Source: JACVRW01 sp963821275
Lineage (GTDB): Bacteria; Actinomycetota; Thermoleophilia; Solirubrobacterales; Thermoleophilaceae
Reading direction: 5' to 3'
Length of the DNA: 64,000 nt
Assembly: GCA_963821275.1 (NCBI GenBank)
Contig: CAWGDF010000003.1
Span: 62,001 to 126,000, forward strand
Part shown: one piece after another, positions 27,006 through 37,879 of the stretch
Numbering within the stretch: the first letter of the stretch is position 1
Layout: each line of letters begins with the position of its first letter
The notes under the pieces: model-generated
Seen by the model: the letters and a program-made list of their open reading frames with translations, nothing else
Databases searched by the model: none
What the model was told of the DNA's origin: nothing
Made by a program: the position numbers and the translations under genes

Positions 27006-28434
27006 CGCCGACCTGTACGTCCCGGAAGCGCGCCGGCGCCGAGCCGTGGGACACGTGCATCACCTGGCCCGGCTCTCCCTTGCCGCAGTTGAGCAGCGAC
27101 ACCAGGCTCCAGTCCGAGGGCGAGCACACGGCGTCGCAGCTGGCCCAGAAGTCCGGGGTCCGGCCGGCGTAGCTGGGGTTGCGCACCAGGCGCGACCGCT
27201 CTCCGTCACGGATCTCCCAGCCGGCTTCGCCCTCGAACAGGAAGTGCAGCCGGCGGTCGTCGATCGACCACGAGCGGTTGGTCTCGATCAGCAGCCCGTC
27301 GCCCGTATCGGCCACCAGGTCATCGAGCGTCCCGGCCTCGCCCGGATCGAGGTTCACGTTGGTCATGCGGACGATCGGCTGGCGGCTGAAGCCGTCGGCG
27401 CGCATGCAGCCGCCCGAGCGGTCCAGACCCACCTCGGCGGCTGTCTCGCGCGAGGACAGGAAGCCGGCCAGCACGCCCTCGCTTATGATCGGCAGCGAGC
27501 GGCCCTCCACGCCCTCGTCGTCCCAGCGGTAGCTGCCGAGGCCGCCGGGCGTGGTGGCGTCGGCCCGGACGTTCACGTGCCCGGAGCCGAAGCGCAGCGT
27601 GCCTATGCCGTGCGCGGGCACGAAGCTGGTGCCGGCGTACGAGGCCTCCCGGCCCAGCACGCGGTCGAGCTCGACGGCGTGCCCCACCGACTCGTGCAGC
27701 TGCAGCGCCAGCTGCTCGCCGGCGAGGATCAGCGTGGTCCGCCGGCTCGGGCAGGCCGGGGCCTCGAGCAGCGCCACAGCCTCCTCGGACACCCCGGGGG
27801 CGTGACCGGCCAGGTCGAGCGCCAGCAGGTGCTCGTAGCCGGCCTGAGCCACGTGCCCGCCGTGCGACGCGGGGTAGGAACGCACCTGGCTGTCCTCGCC
27901 CTTCACGGCCACCGCCGCGATGCCGCCGCCGCACTCGGTGAGCCGCTGGTCGCACAGGGCGCCCTCGGTCGAGGCGAAGAGCGTCTCCAGCCGGCGGGCG
28001 TGGAAGCTGGCGGTCGTCAGGTTCACGCCGGGCTCGCTGCGCAGCAGCGTCTCGGCTCCGTGCAGCACGGCCAGCTTCTCCTCCAGGGACACGCTGAAGG
28101 GATCACGCTCGGCCGGGCTCTCCCAGGAGCCCTGCGCCGGCGGCTCCGGGGCGAGGGCCGTCCCGTTGGCCGTGGGTGCGGCCCCAGCCACCGCAAGGGC
28201 CCGATCGAGCGCCTCCTCGGCGCCGGCCTTGTCGTCACCGCGTACCGCGGCGAAGCCCCACGTGCCGGCAATCCGCACCCGCAGGCCGATGCCGGCGCTC
28301 TCGTCCGAGCTCAGCTGGTCGAGCGCGCCGTTGCGGGTGGAGAGCCGCTCCGCCCGCATGCTCACGAAGCGGGCGTCGGCGTAGTCGGCCCGCCGGGCGG
28401 CCGAGTCCATGAGGTCTTGGAGCAGCGCTCGCAT
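26998..28434 (-). CDS. tldD: TldD family metalloprotease subunit
   Basis: This 478-aa protein is the zinc-binding protease subunit of the TldD/TldE complex. The metal motif is H247-E248-SVG-H252 (LQLHESVGHAVELD), followed by EASYAGTSFVPAHGIGTLRFG and ADGFSRQPIVRMTNVNLDPG, all conserved in TldD. The C-terminal cysteine-containing segment (LLNCGKGEPGQVMHVSHG) is also typical. It starts at an ATG and overlaps its partner gene by a few bases. No obvious peptide substrate gene is adjacent. Confidence 0.92.
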   Translation of the reverse strand: MRALLQDLMDSAARRADYADARFVSMRAERLSTRNGALDQLSSDESAGIGLRVRIAGTWGFAAVRGDDKAGAEEALDRALAVAGAAPTANGTALAPEPPAQGSWESPAERDPFSVSLEEKLAVLHGAETLLRSEPGVNLTTASFHARRLETLFASTEGALCDQRLTECGGGIAAVAVKGEDSQVRSYPASHGGHVAQAGYEHLLALDLAGHAPGVSEEAVALLEAPACPSRRTTLILAGEQLALQLHESVGHAVELDRVLGREASYAGTSFVPAHGIGTLRFGSGHVNVRADATTPGGLGSYRWDDEGVEGRSLPIISEGVLAGFLSSRETAAEVGLDRSGGCMRADGFSRQPIVRMTNVNLDPGEAGTLDDLVADTGDGLLIETNRSWSIDDRRLHFLFEGEAGWEIRDGERSRLVRNPSYAGRTPDFWASCDAVCSPSDWSLVSLLNCGKGEPGQVMHVSHGSAPARFRDVQVGVA

Positions 28435-28487
28435 CGAGGGCGCCGCAGGCTACCTGTCCCGCGGCGCCCCCAAGCTGTCGACCGCGG

Positions 28488-30066
28488 CTACTGCGGCGTG
28501 GGCTTCCCCCGCTGAACCGGGAAGTCTTTCGCCGTCTGGCCCGCGGGCGCGCGGTCGGGCACGATCAGCTCGCCGCCGAAGGGCGCCGACGCGGTTGCGC
28601 CGAACGCGTCGGTGCCGTCGGCGTCGTTCTCGGAAGCCGACCAGAACGGCTTGAACACGTTGGCGTGCGCGGTCAGCCCGATGTAATCACCGGTGAAGAG
28701 CCCGAGCGCGAACGGCGCGGCGCGCATGTCGAATGACTCTTCTGTGACCCGTTCCTCGCGCCAGGTCGCACCACCGTCGGTGGAGCGGACCATCCACACG
28801 TCGGTCTCGAGCTCCGCGTCGCCCAGGTCGTTGTTGCGGAAGTCGTAGTAGATGACGCCGATGTTGCCCTGGTCGTCCACCCGGATCGCCGGGGTGAACG
28901 CCTGCGTGGCGAAGCGGCGGTTGTTGATCCGAACCGGCTCGGACCAGGTCAGGCCCCCGTCGGTCGACCTCGAGAAGGCGATCTGGTCGCGCTCGAAGCC
29001 GGTGAAGCGAGCGTCCTGCCAGACCAGGTAGACGTTGTCCGTGCCCGGGCGCTCGTCGGAAGCGATCTCGGGGAGGATGTCGCCGGTCCGCACCGGAACA
29101 CCGGTCTCGGGGTCGCTGACCTCCACCGTGCCGAGCCGCGACACCGGGATTTCGCCCGACCACGAGGCGCCCTTGTCCGTGGAGCGCAGTACCGAGACGA
29201 AGCCGCCCTTGCGACCCTGGCCGTTGTCGTTTCTGAACACCGTCATGGCGTTCACCAGGTCGCCGTCCGGCATCACCACGATCTGGTTGCCGATCGTCTG
29301 GTCGTTCTGGCCCGGGTCGAAGATCGGCCGCGCCGGCTCCCAGGTCGCGCCGCCGTCCGTGGTGCGGGCGAACCAGGTGGGGCCGCGGAAGGCCGCGGCC
29401 GTGAGGAACGACTGGCCCTGCGAGCGCTCGTTGGGGAAGACCAGGCGGTCCCAGATCGCGTACACGTGGTCGGCGTCGGTCCAGTCGGCGGTGATCGATT
29501 CCTTGTCGTTGAAGACGGTGTTTGCCGTGTCGCGTCGCACCTGGTAGGCGGGCTCCAGGTGTCGCCCCCGTCCTGGGACTCGCTGACCAGGATGGCGTTG
29601 GCGAGGTTGCGGGTGTCGTTGAACGCGAGCGTGATCTGGTAGGCGTCGCCGTCCGGGCCGAAGCTGACCCAGGGGTCGGTGGCCCGCTCGTAGTCGCCCA
29701 CGCTTCCCTCCAAGGCGCCGGCGCAGCGTGAAAACTTCGGGAGCCTGGCCAGGGGGACCGGCGTCCACGTGGCGCCCCCATCGTCGGAGACCGACGTCCC
29801 CTGGCCGCTCGCGCCTCCGTTCGAGAAGCGATCCTGCTGGTAGACGCCCACCAGGTTGGCGGTGTCGGTCGGGTTGACGTCGATCCAGGGCTCGACCTCT
29901 GAATTGGGAACAGCGTGCCGTTCTGCGGCGCTCCGTGGCAGTTCGGCGCGAACGGGCTCAGGCCCGAGGCCTGCACGTTCGGCCCCACGACCGCAGGCGC
30001 CGGCGCTGCCAGCGCCAGGGCGGCGATCGCCGCCACCGTTGCCCCACCCAGCAGGCGTGCTCCCAT
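28488..30066 (-). pseudogene. Secreted Asp-box (BNR/sialidase-like) protein, two frameshifts
   Basis: Read across two single-base breaks, this is one exported beta-propeller protein of about 525 aa. The signal peptide is MGARLLGGATVAAIAALAL with the start at 30066. At least six Asp-boxes occur (SDDGGATW, SQDGGDTW, TTDGGATW, STDKGASW, STDGGLTW, STDGGATW), as in exo-sialidases and related propellers. The frame changes near 29,905 (one base missing after LF-P before NSEVEPW) and near 29,555 (one base missing in the TGG-GAG run), and homology continues on both sides. Catalytic sialidase residues could not be assigned, so sugar specificity is open. The breaks may be sequence errors rather than gene death. 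Confidence 0.78.
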
Positions 30067-30079
30067 TCTCGCTGCCTCC

Positions 30080-30619
30080 CTACGAATCGTCGGCCTTGCG
30101 TGACACGCACTTGCCGAAGGCGTTGCGCTTGTTGCGGTTCGTACCGTACTCCCTCGCAAACTCCTCTCGGCCCATCGTCCTGCGCTCCGCCGCACAGCGC
30201 TTGGCGGCATTGCGCAGCTCGGCCGCCTCCTGCTTGTCCTCCCTGTCCATGGCGGCCTTGTGTTCCTTGGCCAGAGCCGAGACGCACTTGCCGAAGGCGT
30301 TCCGGCCGTTCTCGTTGGTCCCGTGCTCCTCCGCAAAGGCCTCTCGCCCCATCAGCTTGCGCTCTGCCTTGCAGTCACGCGCCGCGTTGCGCCTGGCCCG
30401 GCCGCGCTCGTCCTCCTCCTCGGCGGCCCGCCGCCGCACGCAGCGGCTCATGCTGTGGTACTTCAACTTGAAGGCCTCGCGGGTCGCCCGCGTGCCGCCC
30501 CGCTCCTGCTTGCACTCTTTCTGAGCGGCGCGCTGGTCGTTCTGGCTGGGGTCTGCCGCTGCGGCCGGCGGCAGCGCCAGCATCGCAGCGAGACCGATTG
30601 CTGTCGTGATCTTCTTCAT
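30080..30619 (-). CDS. Secreted triple-repeat cysteine protein, unknown function
   Basis: This 179-aa protein has a signal peptide (residues 1-22) and three tandem repeats of about 40 residues. Repeats 2 (about 75-114) and 3 (about 135-173) share NAA-x2-C-x2-ER-x2-MGRE-x-F and RNAFGKCVS; repeat 1 (about 33-61) is shortened (KECKQERGGTRATREAFK, SMSRCV). Each unit keeps two cysteines, suggesting one disulfide per unit outside the cell. The spacers are highly charged. I do not recognise a characterised family. The gene is divergent from the sigma-fusion gene across about 90 bases. Confidence 0.8.
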   Translation of the reverse strand: MKKITTAIGLAAMLALPPAAAADPSQNDQRAAQKECKQERGGTRATREAFKLKYHSMSRCVRRRAAEEEDERGRARRNAARDCKAERKLMGREAFAEEHGTNENGRNAFGKCVSALAKEHKAAMDREDKQEAAELRNAAKRCAAERRTMGREEFAREYGTNRNKRNAFGKCVSRKADDS

Positions 30620-30709
30620 GCCCCCTGAAACGCACGCGGAAGGCGAAGGTTGGCGAGTCCCGGGACTGAAACCGGCGTTGAGGACCGCCGGAGCGGGTAG
30701 AAACCCCGT

Positions 30710-32161
30710 ATGCGAACGGCCTTGCTCGGTGACCGGCCCGCCGCCGGGCCCTTCCGCTCGCGGCGGCTGCTCGCTCTCGCCCGCGACGACACCCTCGCCC
30801 TGCAGGTCCAGCGCGGCAACGAGGCGGCGTTCGAGGCGGTCTTCGAACGCTACGGCGCCGCTGTGCTGGGATTCTGCCGCCACATGCTCGGCTCCCCCGA
30901 GGAGGCCGAGGACGCCGTCCAGCAGACCTTTGCCTCGGCTTTCCGCGACCTCCAGAGAGGCGAGGAGCGCGCGTTCTCTCTCAAGCCCTGGCTCTACGCG
31001 ATCGCTCGCAACCGCTGCCTGTCGATGCTGCGCTCGCGCCGTGATCACGTTGCGCTCGACGCGGATCTCCCCACCCGCGGCCTGGCCGAGCAGGTGGAGC
31101 AGCGCGCCGATCTGCGCGACCTCCTCCTCGATCTGCGCCAACTGCCGCCCGAGCAGCGCGCCGCGCTGCTGCTCACGGAGCTTGGAGCGCTCTCGCACGC
31201 CGAGGTCGGCCAGGTGCTCGGCGTCGAGACCGCAAACGTGAAGGCCCTGGTGTTCCGGGCCCGCACGGGGCTCATCGATCGCCGCGAGGCCCGCGAGACG
31301 CCCTGCGCGGAGATCCGGCAGCAGCTCGCCACCCTGCGCGGTGGCTCGCTGCGGCGCAGCGCGCTACGCCACCACCTGCACCAGTGTCCCGGGTGCCGGG
31401 CCTACCGGCGACGGGTCTCCGAGCAGCGCAAGCTGCTCGCCGCCGCCCTCCCCGTGACTCCGTCGCTCGGCCTCAAGTCCGCTGTCCTCGGCGCGATCGG
31501 CGTGGGCGGAGGCTCGTCCGCAACCGGGCTCGCGGCTGGGCTTGGCGGCGTGGGGAGCGCACTGTCGTCGCTCGGCTCCGGCACCGCGGCGAAGCTCGCC
31601 GCCGTCGGGCTCCTGGCCGGCGGCGGCGCGGTGGCCGGCACGACGGTCGGCGACAACCCCGTGCCGGCTCCGCCGGCGCCGATCGAGTCTTCGCCGCCGG
31701 CGCCCGTCGCGACGCCGAGGGCGGAGGCCGCTCGCGCACACCCCGCCCGCTCCCTGCCCGGCGGGCGACGCAGCTCTGCGGTGGCCGAGCCGGCCCGGAG
31801 CGGCCGCGCGAAGCCGGCCGGCGCCGCCGCCGCCCAGCCGAGGCCGAAGGCGGAGCGCGGGCGCGCGCGGCGGGCGGCGACGAACCCCGCTTCGCACGGG
31901 CCCGGAGCCGGCCCGAAAGGGCAGACCACGAAGGCGAGCCGGGGTGTGAGGCCGAAGCCGCGCGGACGCGGCCCCATCCAGGCGCCGCCTGCGGGCGTGC
32001 CCGTCAAGCGCGGCCCGCCACAGCCGGTGCCGAGCGCCTCGAAGCCGGTGAAGCCGCCGCCCCCGGCGCCCGGCCAGGCCACGGCCCCCGGCCAGGCGAC
32101 GGCCCAGGGCCAGCAGAAGGCGGCGCCTCCGGGGCCGCCGCCGAAGCCGCCCAAGTCCTGA
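30710..32161 (+). CDS. ECF sigma factor fused to zinc anti-sigma-like module and Ala/Pro-rich tail
   Basis: This 483-aa protein starts with sigma region 2 (about residues 38-108: FERYGAAVLGFCRHML, DAVQQTFASAFRDL, WLYAIARNRCLSMLRSR) and region 4 (about 138-190: LPPEQRAALLLTELGALSH, VETANVKALVFRAR). Directly after it, C199 and H222-x3-C226-x2-C229 (HLHQCPGC) form a ZAS-type zinc motif like that of anti-sigma factors. Then comes a Gly/Ala hydrophobic zone (about 250-315) and a long Pro/Ala/Arg tail. It thus looks like a sigma factor with a built-in, possibly membrane-linked, inhibitor. Classical ECF factors stop after region 4. The final 150 residues are low complexity. Confidence 0.85.
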   Translation: MRTALLGDRPAAGPFRSRRLLALARDDTLALQVQRGNEAAFEAVFERYGAAVLGFCRHMLGSPEEAEDAVQQTFASAFRDLQRGEERAFSLKPWLYAIARNRCLSMLRSRRDHVALDADLPTRGLAEQVEQRADLRDLLLDLRQLPPEQRAALLLTELGALSHAEVGQVLGVETANVKALVFRARTGLIDRREARETPCAEIRQQLATLRGGSLRRSALRHHLHQCPGCRAYRRRVSEQRKLLAAALPVTPSLGLKSAVLGAIGVGGGSSATGLAAGLGGVGSALSSLGSGTAAKLAAVGLLAGGGAVAGTTVGDNPVPAPPAPIESSPPAPVATPRAEAARAHPARSLPGGRRSSAVAEPARSGRAKPAGAAAAQPRPKAERGRARRAATNPASHGPGAGPKGQTTKASRGVRPKPRGRGPIQAPPAGVPVKRGPPQPVPSASKPVKPPPPAPGQATAPGQATAQGQQKAAPPGPPPKPPKS

Positions 32162-32167
32162 TCCGCG

Positions 32168-35100
32168 TTAGATCAGGTTCCGCACCTCACGCACCCCCAC
32201 CGGCAGGGTGGTGAGGTCGAATGTGCGCCCGACCTGGATGTCCCGCAGCGTCTGCTGGGTGCGCTCGGAGTTCGGATTGGCCTCGACCCAGGCGCTCACC
32301 AGCTGCTCGGGATCGCCCGGGTCGCCGCTCTTCAGCGCCTCCGCCGTGAGGGCCCGGTGCAGGGCGTAGAGGTCGTCGCGCAGCGCAGCTCGGGCCAGCG
32401 CGCGCCAGCGGTTGTCACGGGGCAGCTCGACGATCCGGTCGCGCAGCCAGTGGAGCTGGAGCTCGTGCCCGAGCCGGAAGTAGACCCGGGCCACCGTCGC
32501 GACCTCGAGGCCGGCGTCGGCGGCCGCCTCGACGACGTCAAAGGTGGCGAAGGTCGTGCTGAGACCGGCGATCCGGGTGGCCAGCGGGTCCGGCACTCCC
32601 GCCTCGCGCAGCTCCTCGGCGTGCGCCGCAAGCGGCTTGGCGTCGTCCGGCACGAGCAGCTCCATCACCGACTCGGCCAGCACCTCGGCGCCGGGCCGGA
32701 AGTGAGCGACAGTGGGCGCGATGGCCAGCGGGCGCTCGCGGTTGCGCAGCAGCCAGCGCGAGCTGCGCTCGATCAGCCGCCGCCCCTCGAGCAGAACGCG
32801 AATTTGCACGCCGGCGTCCACCTGGTTGTCGAGGGCCTCGATCTCGCCCCATTGCGAGCGCATGTCGAAGACCTCGCGCGCGACCGCGTAGGCACGCGCT
32901 ATCTCCGACGCTGGCGCGCCGGTCTCCTCGCCGAGCCGGAAGGCGAAGGTGATGCCGCCGCCGTGGTACATGTTGTTGACGACCTGCGTCGCCACGATTT
33001 CCCGCCGCAGCCGGTGCCGCTCGATCTGCTCGGCAAAGCGCTCGGGGAGCGGGGCGGGGAAGTAGCGCTCGAGCTCGGCCGACAGGTAGGGGTCTTCGGG
33101 CACGTTGGAGTCGAGCAGCTCCGCGTACAGGTGCACCTTGCTGTAGGCGAGCAGGGCGGAGAGCTCCGGCCGCGTCAGTCCGAGGTGGTCGCGCTTGCGC
33201 TCGGCGAGCTCCTCGTCGTTCGGCAGGAACTCGAGCTCGCGGTCGAGCTTGCGTGAACCCTCGAGCGTCCGGATGAAGCGCTGGTGCACGTCGACCATCG
33301 ACCCGGCCTGCGCCTCGGCCAGGGTGAGGCTCTCCGACTGCTCGTAGTTGTCCTGCAGAACGAGGGCGGCCACCGCGTCGGTCATCTCCGCCAGGAGAGC
33401 GTTGCGCTGCTTTCCGGTCAGATCCCCCTCGGCGACCACCGCGTCGAGCAGGATCTTGATGTTCACCTCGCGGTCGGAGCAGTCGACGCCGCCCGCGTTG
33501 TCGATCGCGTCGGTGTTGATGCGACCGCCCCCGAGCGCGTACTCGATCCGCGCCCGCTGGGTGAGGCCGAGGTTGCCGCCCTCGCCCACCACGCGGCAGC
33601 GAAGCTCGTCGGCGCTCACCCGGACGGCGTCGTTGGCCTTGTCGCCAACGGCGCCGTGGGACTCGCCGGCGGCCTTCACGTAGGTGCCGATGCCCCCGTT
33701 CCAGAGCAGGTCCACGGGCGCCCGCAGCAGCGCGCGAATCAGCTCGTTCGGCGGGAGCGCCTCGGCGTCGACGTCCAGGACCTCGCGGGCCTGGGCGGAC
33801 AGCGGAATCGACTTCGCGGAACGCCGGAAGACGCCGCCGCCCTCGGAGATCAGCTCGCTGTCGTAGTCGGCCCAGGTGGAGCGCTCGAGCTCGAACAGGC
33901 GCCGCCGCTCCTCCCAGCTCGCCTCTGGGTCGGGATCGGGGTCGAGGAAGACGTGCTCGTGGTTGAACGCGCCGATCAGCCGCAGGTGGCGCGAGAGGAG
34001 CATGCCGTTGCCGAAGACGTCGCCGGACATGTCGCCGATGCCGACGGCGGTGAAGTCCTCCTCCTGGATGTCGCGCCCCATCTCGCGGAAGTGGCGTTTC
34101 ACGCACTCCCAGGCCCCGCGCGCGGTGATGCCCATCGCCTTGTGGTCGTAACCGGTCTCGCCGCCCGAGGCGAAGGCGTCACCGAGCCAGAAGCCCTGCT
34201 CCAGTGAGATCCGGTTGGCGATGTCGGAGAAGGTGGCCGTGCCCTTGTCGGCCGCCACCACGAGATAAGGGTCTTCGCCGTCGTAGCGCACCACGTCGGG
34301 CGGTCCGCTGATCTCGCCGTCGACGATGTTGTCGGTCAGGCCCAGGAGCCCGCGGATGAAGACGCGGTAACAGGCCACCACCTCCTCCATCAGCTCCTGG
34401 CGGCCGCCGGGCGGGGGCCGCTTGACCACGAAGCCGCCCTTGGCCCCCACCGGCACTATCACCGCGTTCTTCACCTGCTGCGCCTTCATCAGGCCCAGGA
34501 CCTCGGTACGGAAGTCCTCCCGCCGGTCCGACCAGCGCAGGCCGCCCCTGGCCACCCTGCCGCCGCGCAGGTGGGCGCCCTCGGTCCGGGGCGAGTAGAC
34601 GAAGACCTCGAACTCGGGCCGGGGGAGCGGCAGCCACTCCAGCTGTCCCGGATCGAGCTTGAACGAGACGTGCCCCTGGACCGCCCCGTCGCCGTCCTCC
34701 CGGAAGTAGTCGGTGCGGAGCATCGCCCGTAGGACGCCCAGGAACGTGCGCAGGATCTGGTCCTGGTCGAGGCTCTCGACCGCGTCGATCGCCCTCGCGA
34801 TCTGCTCGGCCACGTCGTCGGCGTCGTCCCGGTCCTCCCGCCGGGGGTCGAAGCGCGCCTTGAACAGGGCGATCAGCAGGCGGGCGATCTCCGGGTGGCC
34901 CACCATCGATCGCTCCACGTAGCGGTCGCTGAAGCGAATTCCGGCCTGGCGCAGGTACTTCCCCACGGCGCGGAGCACGGTGATCTCACGCCAGGTGAGG
35001 CCGGCTCCCAGCACGAGTCGGTTGTAGCCGTCGCTCTCGGTATCGCCGCGCCAGGCACGCAGAAACGCGTCCTGGAAAGCCTCGCGAACCCCGTCGGCAT

Positions 35101-36977
35101 CGGGCTCGCCCTCGCCGTGATAGTGGAGGCCGAAGTCATAGATCCAGGTGTGCCCTGCCCCCTCCGGCGTGATCTCGTAGGGGCGCTCGTCCGCCACCTC
35201 GACGCCCATGTCCTCGAACAGGGGCAGCATGTTCGACAGCGTCAGCGGCGAGCCCAGCTTGTAGAGCTTTGCCCGCAGGGTTCCCGCCGGCGCCTCGAGC
35301 GGACGGAAGACGCTCATGGTCAGCTGGTTCTGGTCGGTCAGCGCCTCGATCCGGCGAATGTCGGAGAGCGCGGAGCGTGCCACCCAGTCCGCGCGGTAGG
35401 CGGTCGGGAAGGCATCGCGGTAGCGGCTGATCAGCTCGGCGCCGCGCTCCTCGCCCTGCTCCTCGACCAGGGCCGCCTCCAGGTCGTCGGTCCAGGCGCG
35501 CGTGGCCTCGACGATCCGGGCCTCGATCTCTGCCGCGTCGATGTCAGGCAGCCGGCCCGGCTCGGAGTAGACCAGATAGTGCAGCCGCACCAGCACCGAC
35601 TCGGACACGCGCGTCGTGTAGTCGATGGTCGTGGCGTTCGTGGCCTCGCGCAGGATCGCCTCGATCCGCTTGCGGTTGTCGGTGTTGAAGCGGTCCCGGG
35701 GCACGAACACCAGGCAGGTGAGAAAGCGGCCGAAGGGGTCGCGCCGGACGAACAGACGCACCCGCTGGCGCTCGCCGAGGTGCAGGATGCCGAGGGAGAT
35801 CTCGACCAGGTCGTCCTCGGAGATCTGGAACAGCTCGTCGCGGGGGAAGGTCTCGAGGATCTCGAGCAGCGCCTTCTCGTTGTGGCTTCCGGGCGGGAAG
35901 TCGGCGTGGCGCAGCACGGCGTCGACCTTGCGGCGCAGGACCGGTATCTCGCGCGCGCTGGCGTGATAGGCCGTATGGGTGTAGAGGCCGAGAAAGCGGC
36001 GCTCTCCGGTGACCCGTCCGTCGGCGTCGAAGGTCTTGACGCCGACGTAGTCGAGATAGGACGGGCGATGGACCGTGGCGCGGGAGTTGGCCTTCGTGAG
36101 GTTGAGCAGGTAGGGCTCGAGCGCGAGCGAGCGCACCCCGGGGGGAAGCCGGTCGAGCGTCCGTTTGTGGCGCTCGCCCTCCTCCTGGCGCAGGATGCCG
36201 AGCCCGGTGTCCTCGGCGGCCTCGAGGCGCACATCGCCGTCCTCTTCACGGATCCGGTACTCGCGGTAGCCAAGGAACGTGAACGCGTGGTCCTCGAGCC
36301 AGTTGAGGAAGGCGCTGGTCTCGTCGACCTCGTCGGGATCGAGCGGCGGGGGGCTGTGCTCGAGCTCGGCGGCAATCGCAAGTGCTCGCCCGCTCATGTC
36401 GGGCCAGTCCTCGACCGCAGCGCGCACCTGGTCGAGCACGTCGGCCAGTCCGGCGCGCAGCTCCTCCAGCTCCCGCGGACCGGACTGGCGGTCGATCTCG
36501 GCGTGGATCACCGACTCGGCGATCGCCCCGTCGTCGCCGTCCGGCTGGGCCGCCAGCACCTCCTGGAGCCTGCCCTCGGCGTCGCGCCGGACCTGCAGCA
36601 CCGGATGGATGAGCAGATGCACTCCGAAGCCCCGGCGGCTCAGCTCCATCGTGACCGAGTCCGTCAGGAAGGGCATGTCGTCGGTCACGACCTCCACGGC
36701 CGTGTGCGACGACTGCCAGCCGTGAGCCTCGAACTCCGGGTTGTACACCCGCACCGGTGCTCGTGCCGGGCGTGCGCCTGCGGGCGAGGTTGAAGTGGGC
36801 AAGGGCGACCCCGTAGACGTCGAGCGCGTTACGGTCGGCCAGGTCCTCCGGCGGGACCCAGCGGTAGTACTGCCGGACGAAGGCCTCGGCCTGGGCAGCC
36901 ACGTCGTCGGAGAGCTGCGACTGCAACCTCGAGCAGACGTTGTCCAGCAGTGCCCTGTCGACGCTCTCGACGCTCAC
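32168..36977 (-). CDS. NAD-specific glutamate dehydrogenase, large (about 1600-aa) type, frameshifted near N-terminus
   Basis: This giant GDH converts glutamate to 2-oxoglutarate and ammonium. The N-terminus (VESVDRALLDNVCSRLQSQL, start GTG at 36977) carries the ACT-like regulatory regions; the dehydrogenase core includes VIVPVGAKGGFVVKRPPPGG (catalytic lysine region) and GIGDMSGDVFGNGMLLSRHL. The C-terminus ends VGVREVRNLI. The frame shifts near 36,757-36,780: the upstream frame reads ALAHFNLARRR and the downstream one VRVYNPEFEAHGW, so one extra base is present. Without it the protein would be about 1,600 aa, normal for this type. Divergent from the 2OG-oxygenase gene across 59 bases. Confidence 0.9.
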
Positions 36978-37036
36978 TTCAGACGAGCCTCCGGGTCGAG
37001 TCTACGCCGCGCTACGTGTGCTACGACACCCTGTCT

Positions 37037-37870
37037 GTGAGCACCTCGATCCACATCCTCTCGGACCGGCTCGACGACGAGCGGCGCGGCGACCTGATCT
37101 ACCGGGGCGGTCTCCTGATCTTCAAGGACGTGGCCCCGCTCCGCGAGGTCTCGCTCCTCGCAGAGGAGTTGATCGGCGATCTGGTGGGCGCCGAGCCGGG
37201 CCTCGACGGGCCGGACGCGGCCGCGATCGACGAGCTGCAGGCCCGCTTCGGGCGCGACCCGCGGGTGGAGCGCCTCTTTCGTGCCGCCCTCGAGCAGGTC
37301 GGCCTGGCCGGCGAGCGCAATTACTGGGACTCCATCCGCCTGCGAGTGGTCCCCCCGGTCCGGCGCGGTGCCGGGCCGCAAATCGGCAGGATCGGATTGC
37401 ATCGAGACACCTGGTCGTCGAACGTGCCCCAGCAGACGAACTGGTGGATGACGATCCGCCCGCTCTCGGCGGAGCGCACGATCGCGTTCTACCCCGGCTA
37501 TTGGGAGCGGCCGATCCAGAACACGAGCGCGGACTGGGACCTGGACGCGGTCCGCGAGCGGCGGCGGAGAGGTGAGCCCGACGAGGAGCTCCCGATCGTG
37601 CCGGAGCCGACCGAGCCCGTGGACCCGGAGTCGGAGCTACGCGTGGTGCTCGAGCCCGGCGATTTCCTCTGCTTCTCCGGCGCGCACTTGCACGCGAGCG
37701 TGCCCAACACGTCGGACGCGACGCGCTACAGCGTGGAGCTTCGAACGGTCTGCCTTGACGACCTGACGCGCGACCGCGGAGCCCCCGACTTGGATGGACG
37801 CGCCCCGGCCGTCCCGCTCGAGTGGTTCCGCTCGATGACGGACGGAGCCCCGCTCCGCCGCAGCCCTTGA
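37037..37870 (+). CDS. Phytanoyl-CoA dioxygenase-like Fe(II)/2-oxoglutarate oxygenase
   Basis: This is a 277-aa oxygenase of the PhyH superfamily. The iron facial triad is H122-x-D124 (GLHRDTWSSN) with the distal His in FSGAHLHASVPN (H217 or H219); the 2OG-binding arginine is likely R230 or R236 (ATRYSVELRTV). WWMTIRPLSAERTIAFYPGYW precedes an insert rich in Glu/Pro. The substrate is unknown; the family hydroxylates lipids, amino acids and natural products. I chose the GTG at 37037 because a start further upstream would run into the divergent GDH gene. Its end lies 9 bases from the convergent deacetylase. Confidence 0.8.
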   Translation: MSTSIHILSDRLDDERRGDLIYRGGLLIFKDVAPLREVSLLAEELIGDLVGAEPGLDGPDAAAIDELQARFGRDPRVERLFRAALEQVGLAGERNYWDSIRLRVVPPVRRGAGPQIGRIGLHRDTWSSNVPQQTNWWMTIRPLSAERTIAFYPGYWERPIQNTSADWDLDAVRERRRRGEPDEELPIVPEPTEPVDPESELRVVLEPGDFLCFSGAHLHASVPNTSDATRYSVELRTVCLDDLTRDRGAPDLDGRAPAVPLEWFRSMTDGAPLRRSP

Positions 37871-37879
37871 GAGGGACGC

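Noticed and set aside
28488..29768. A free-standing 426-residue protein starting inside the Asp-box gene
   Set aside because: Its first 70 residues are out-of-frame Arg/Pro-rich translation of the upstream Asp-box region; the gene is one frameshifted unit.
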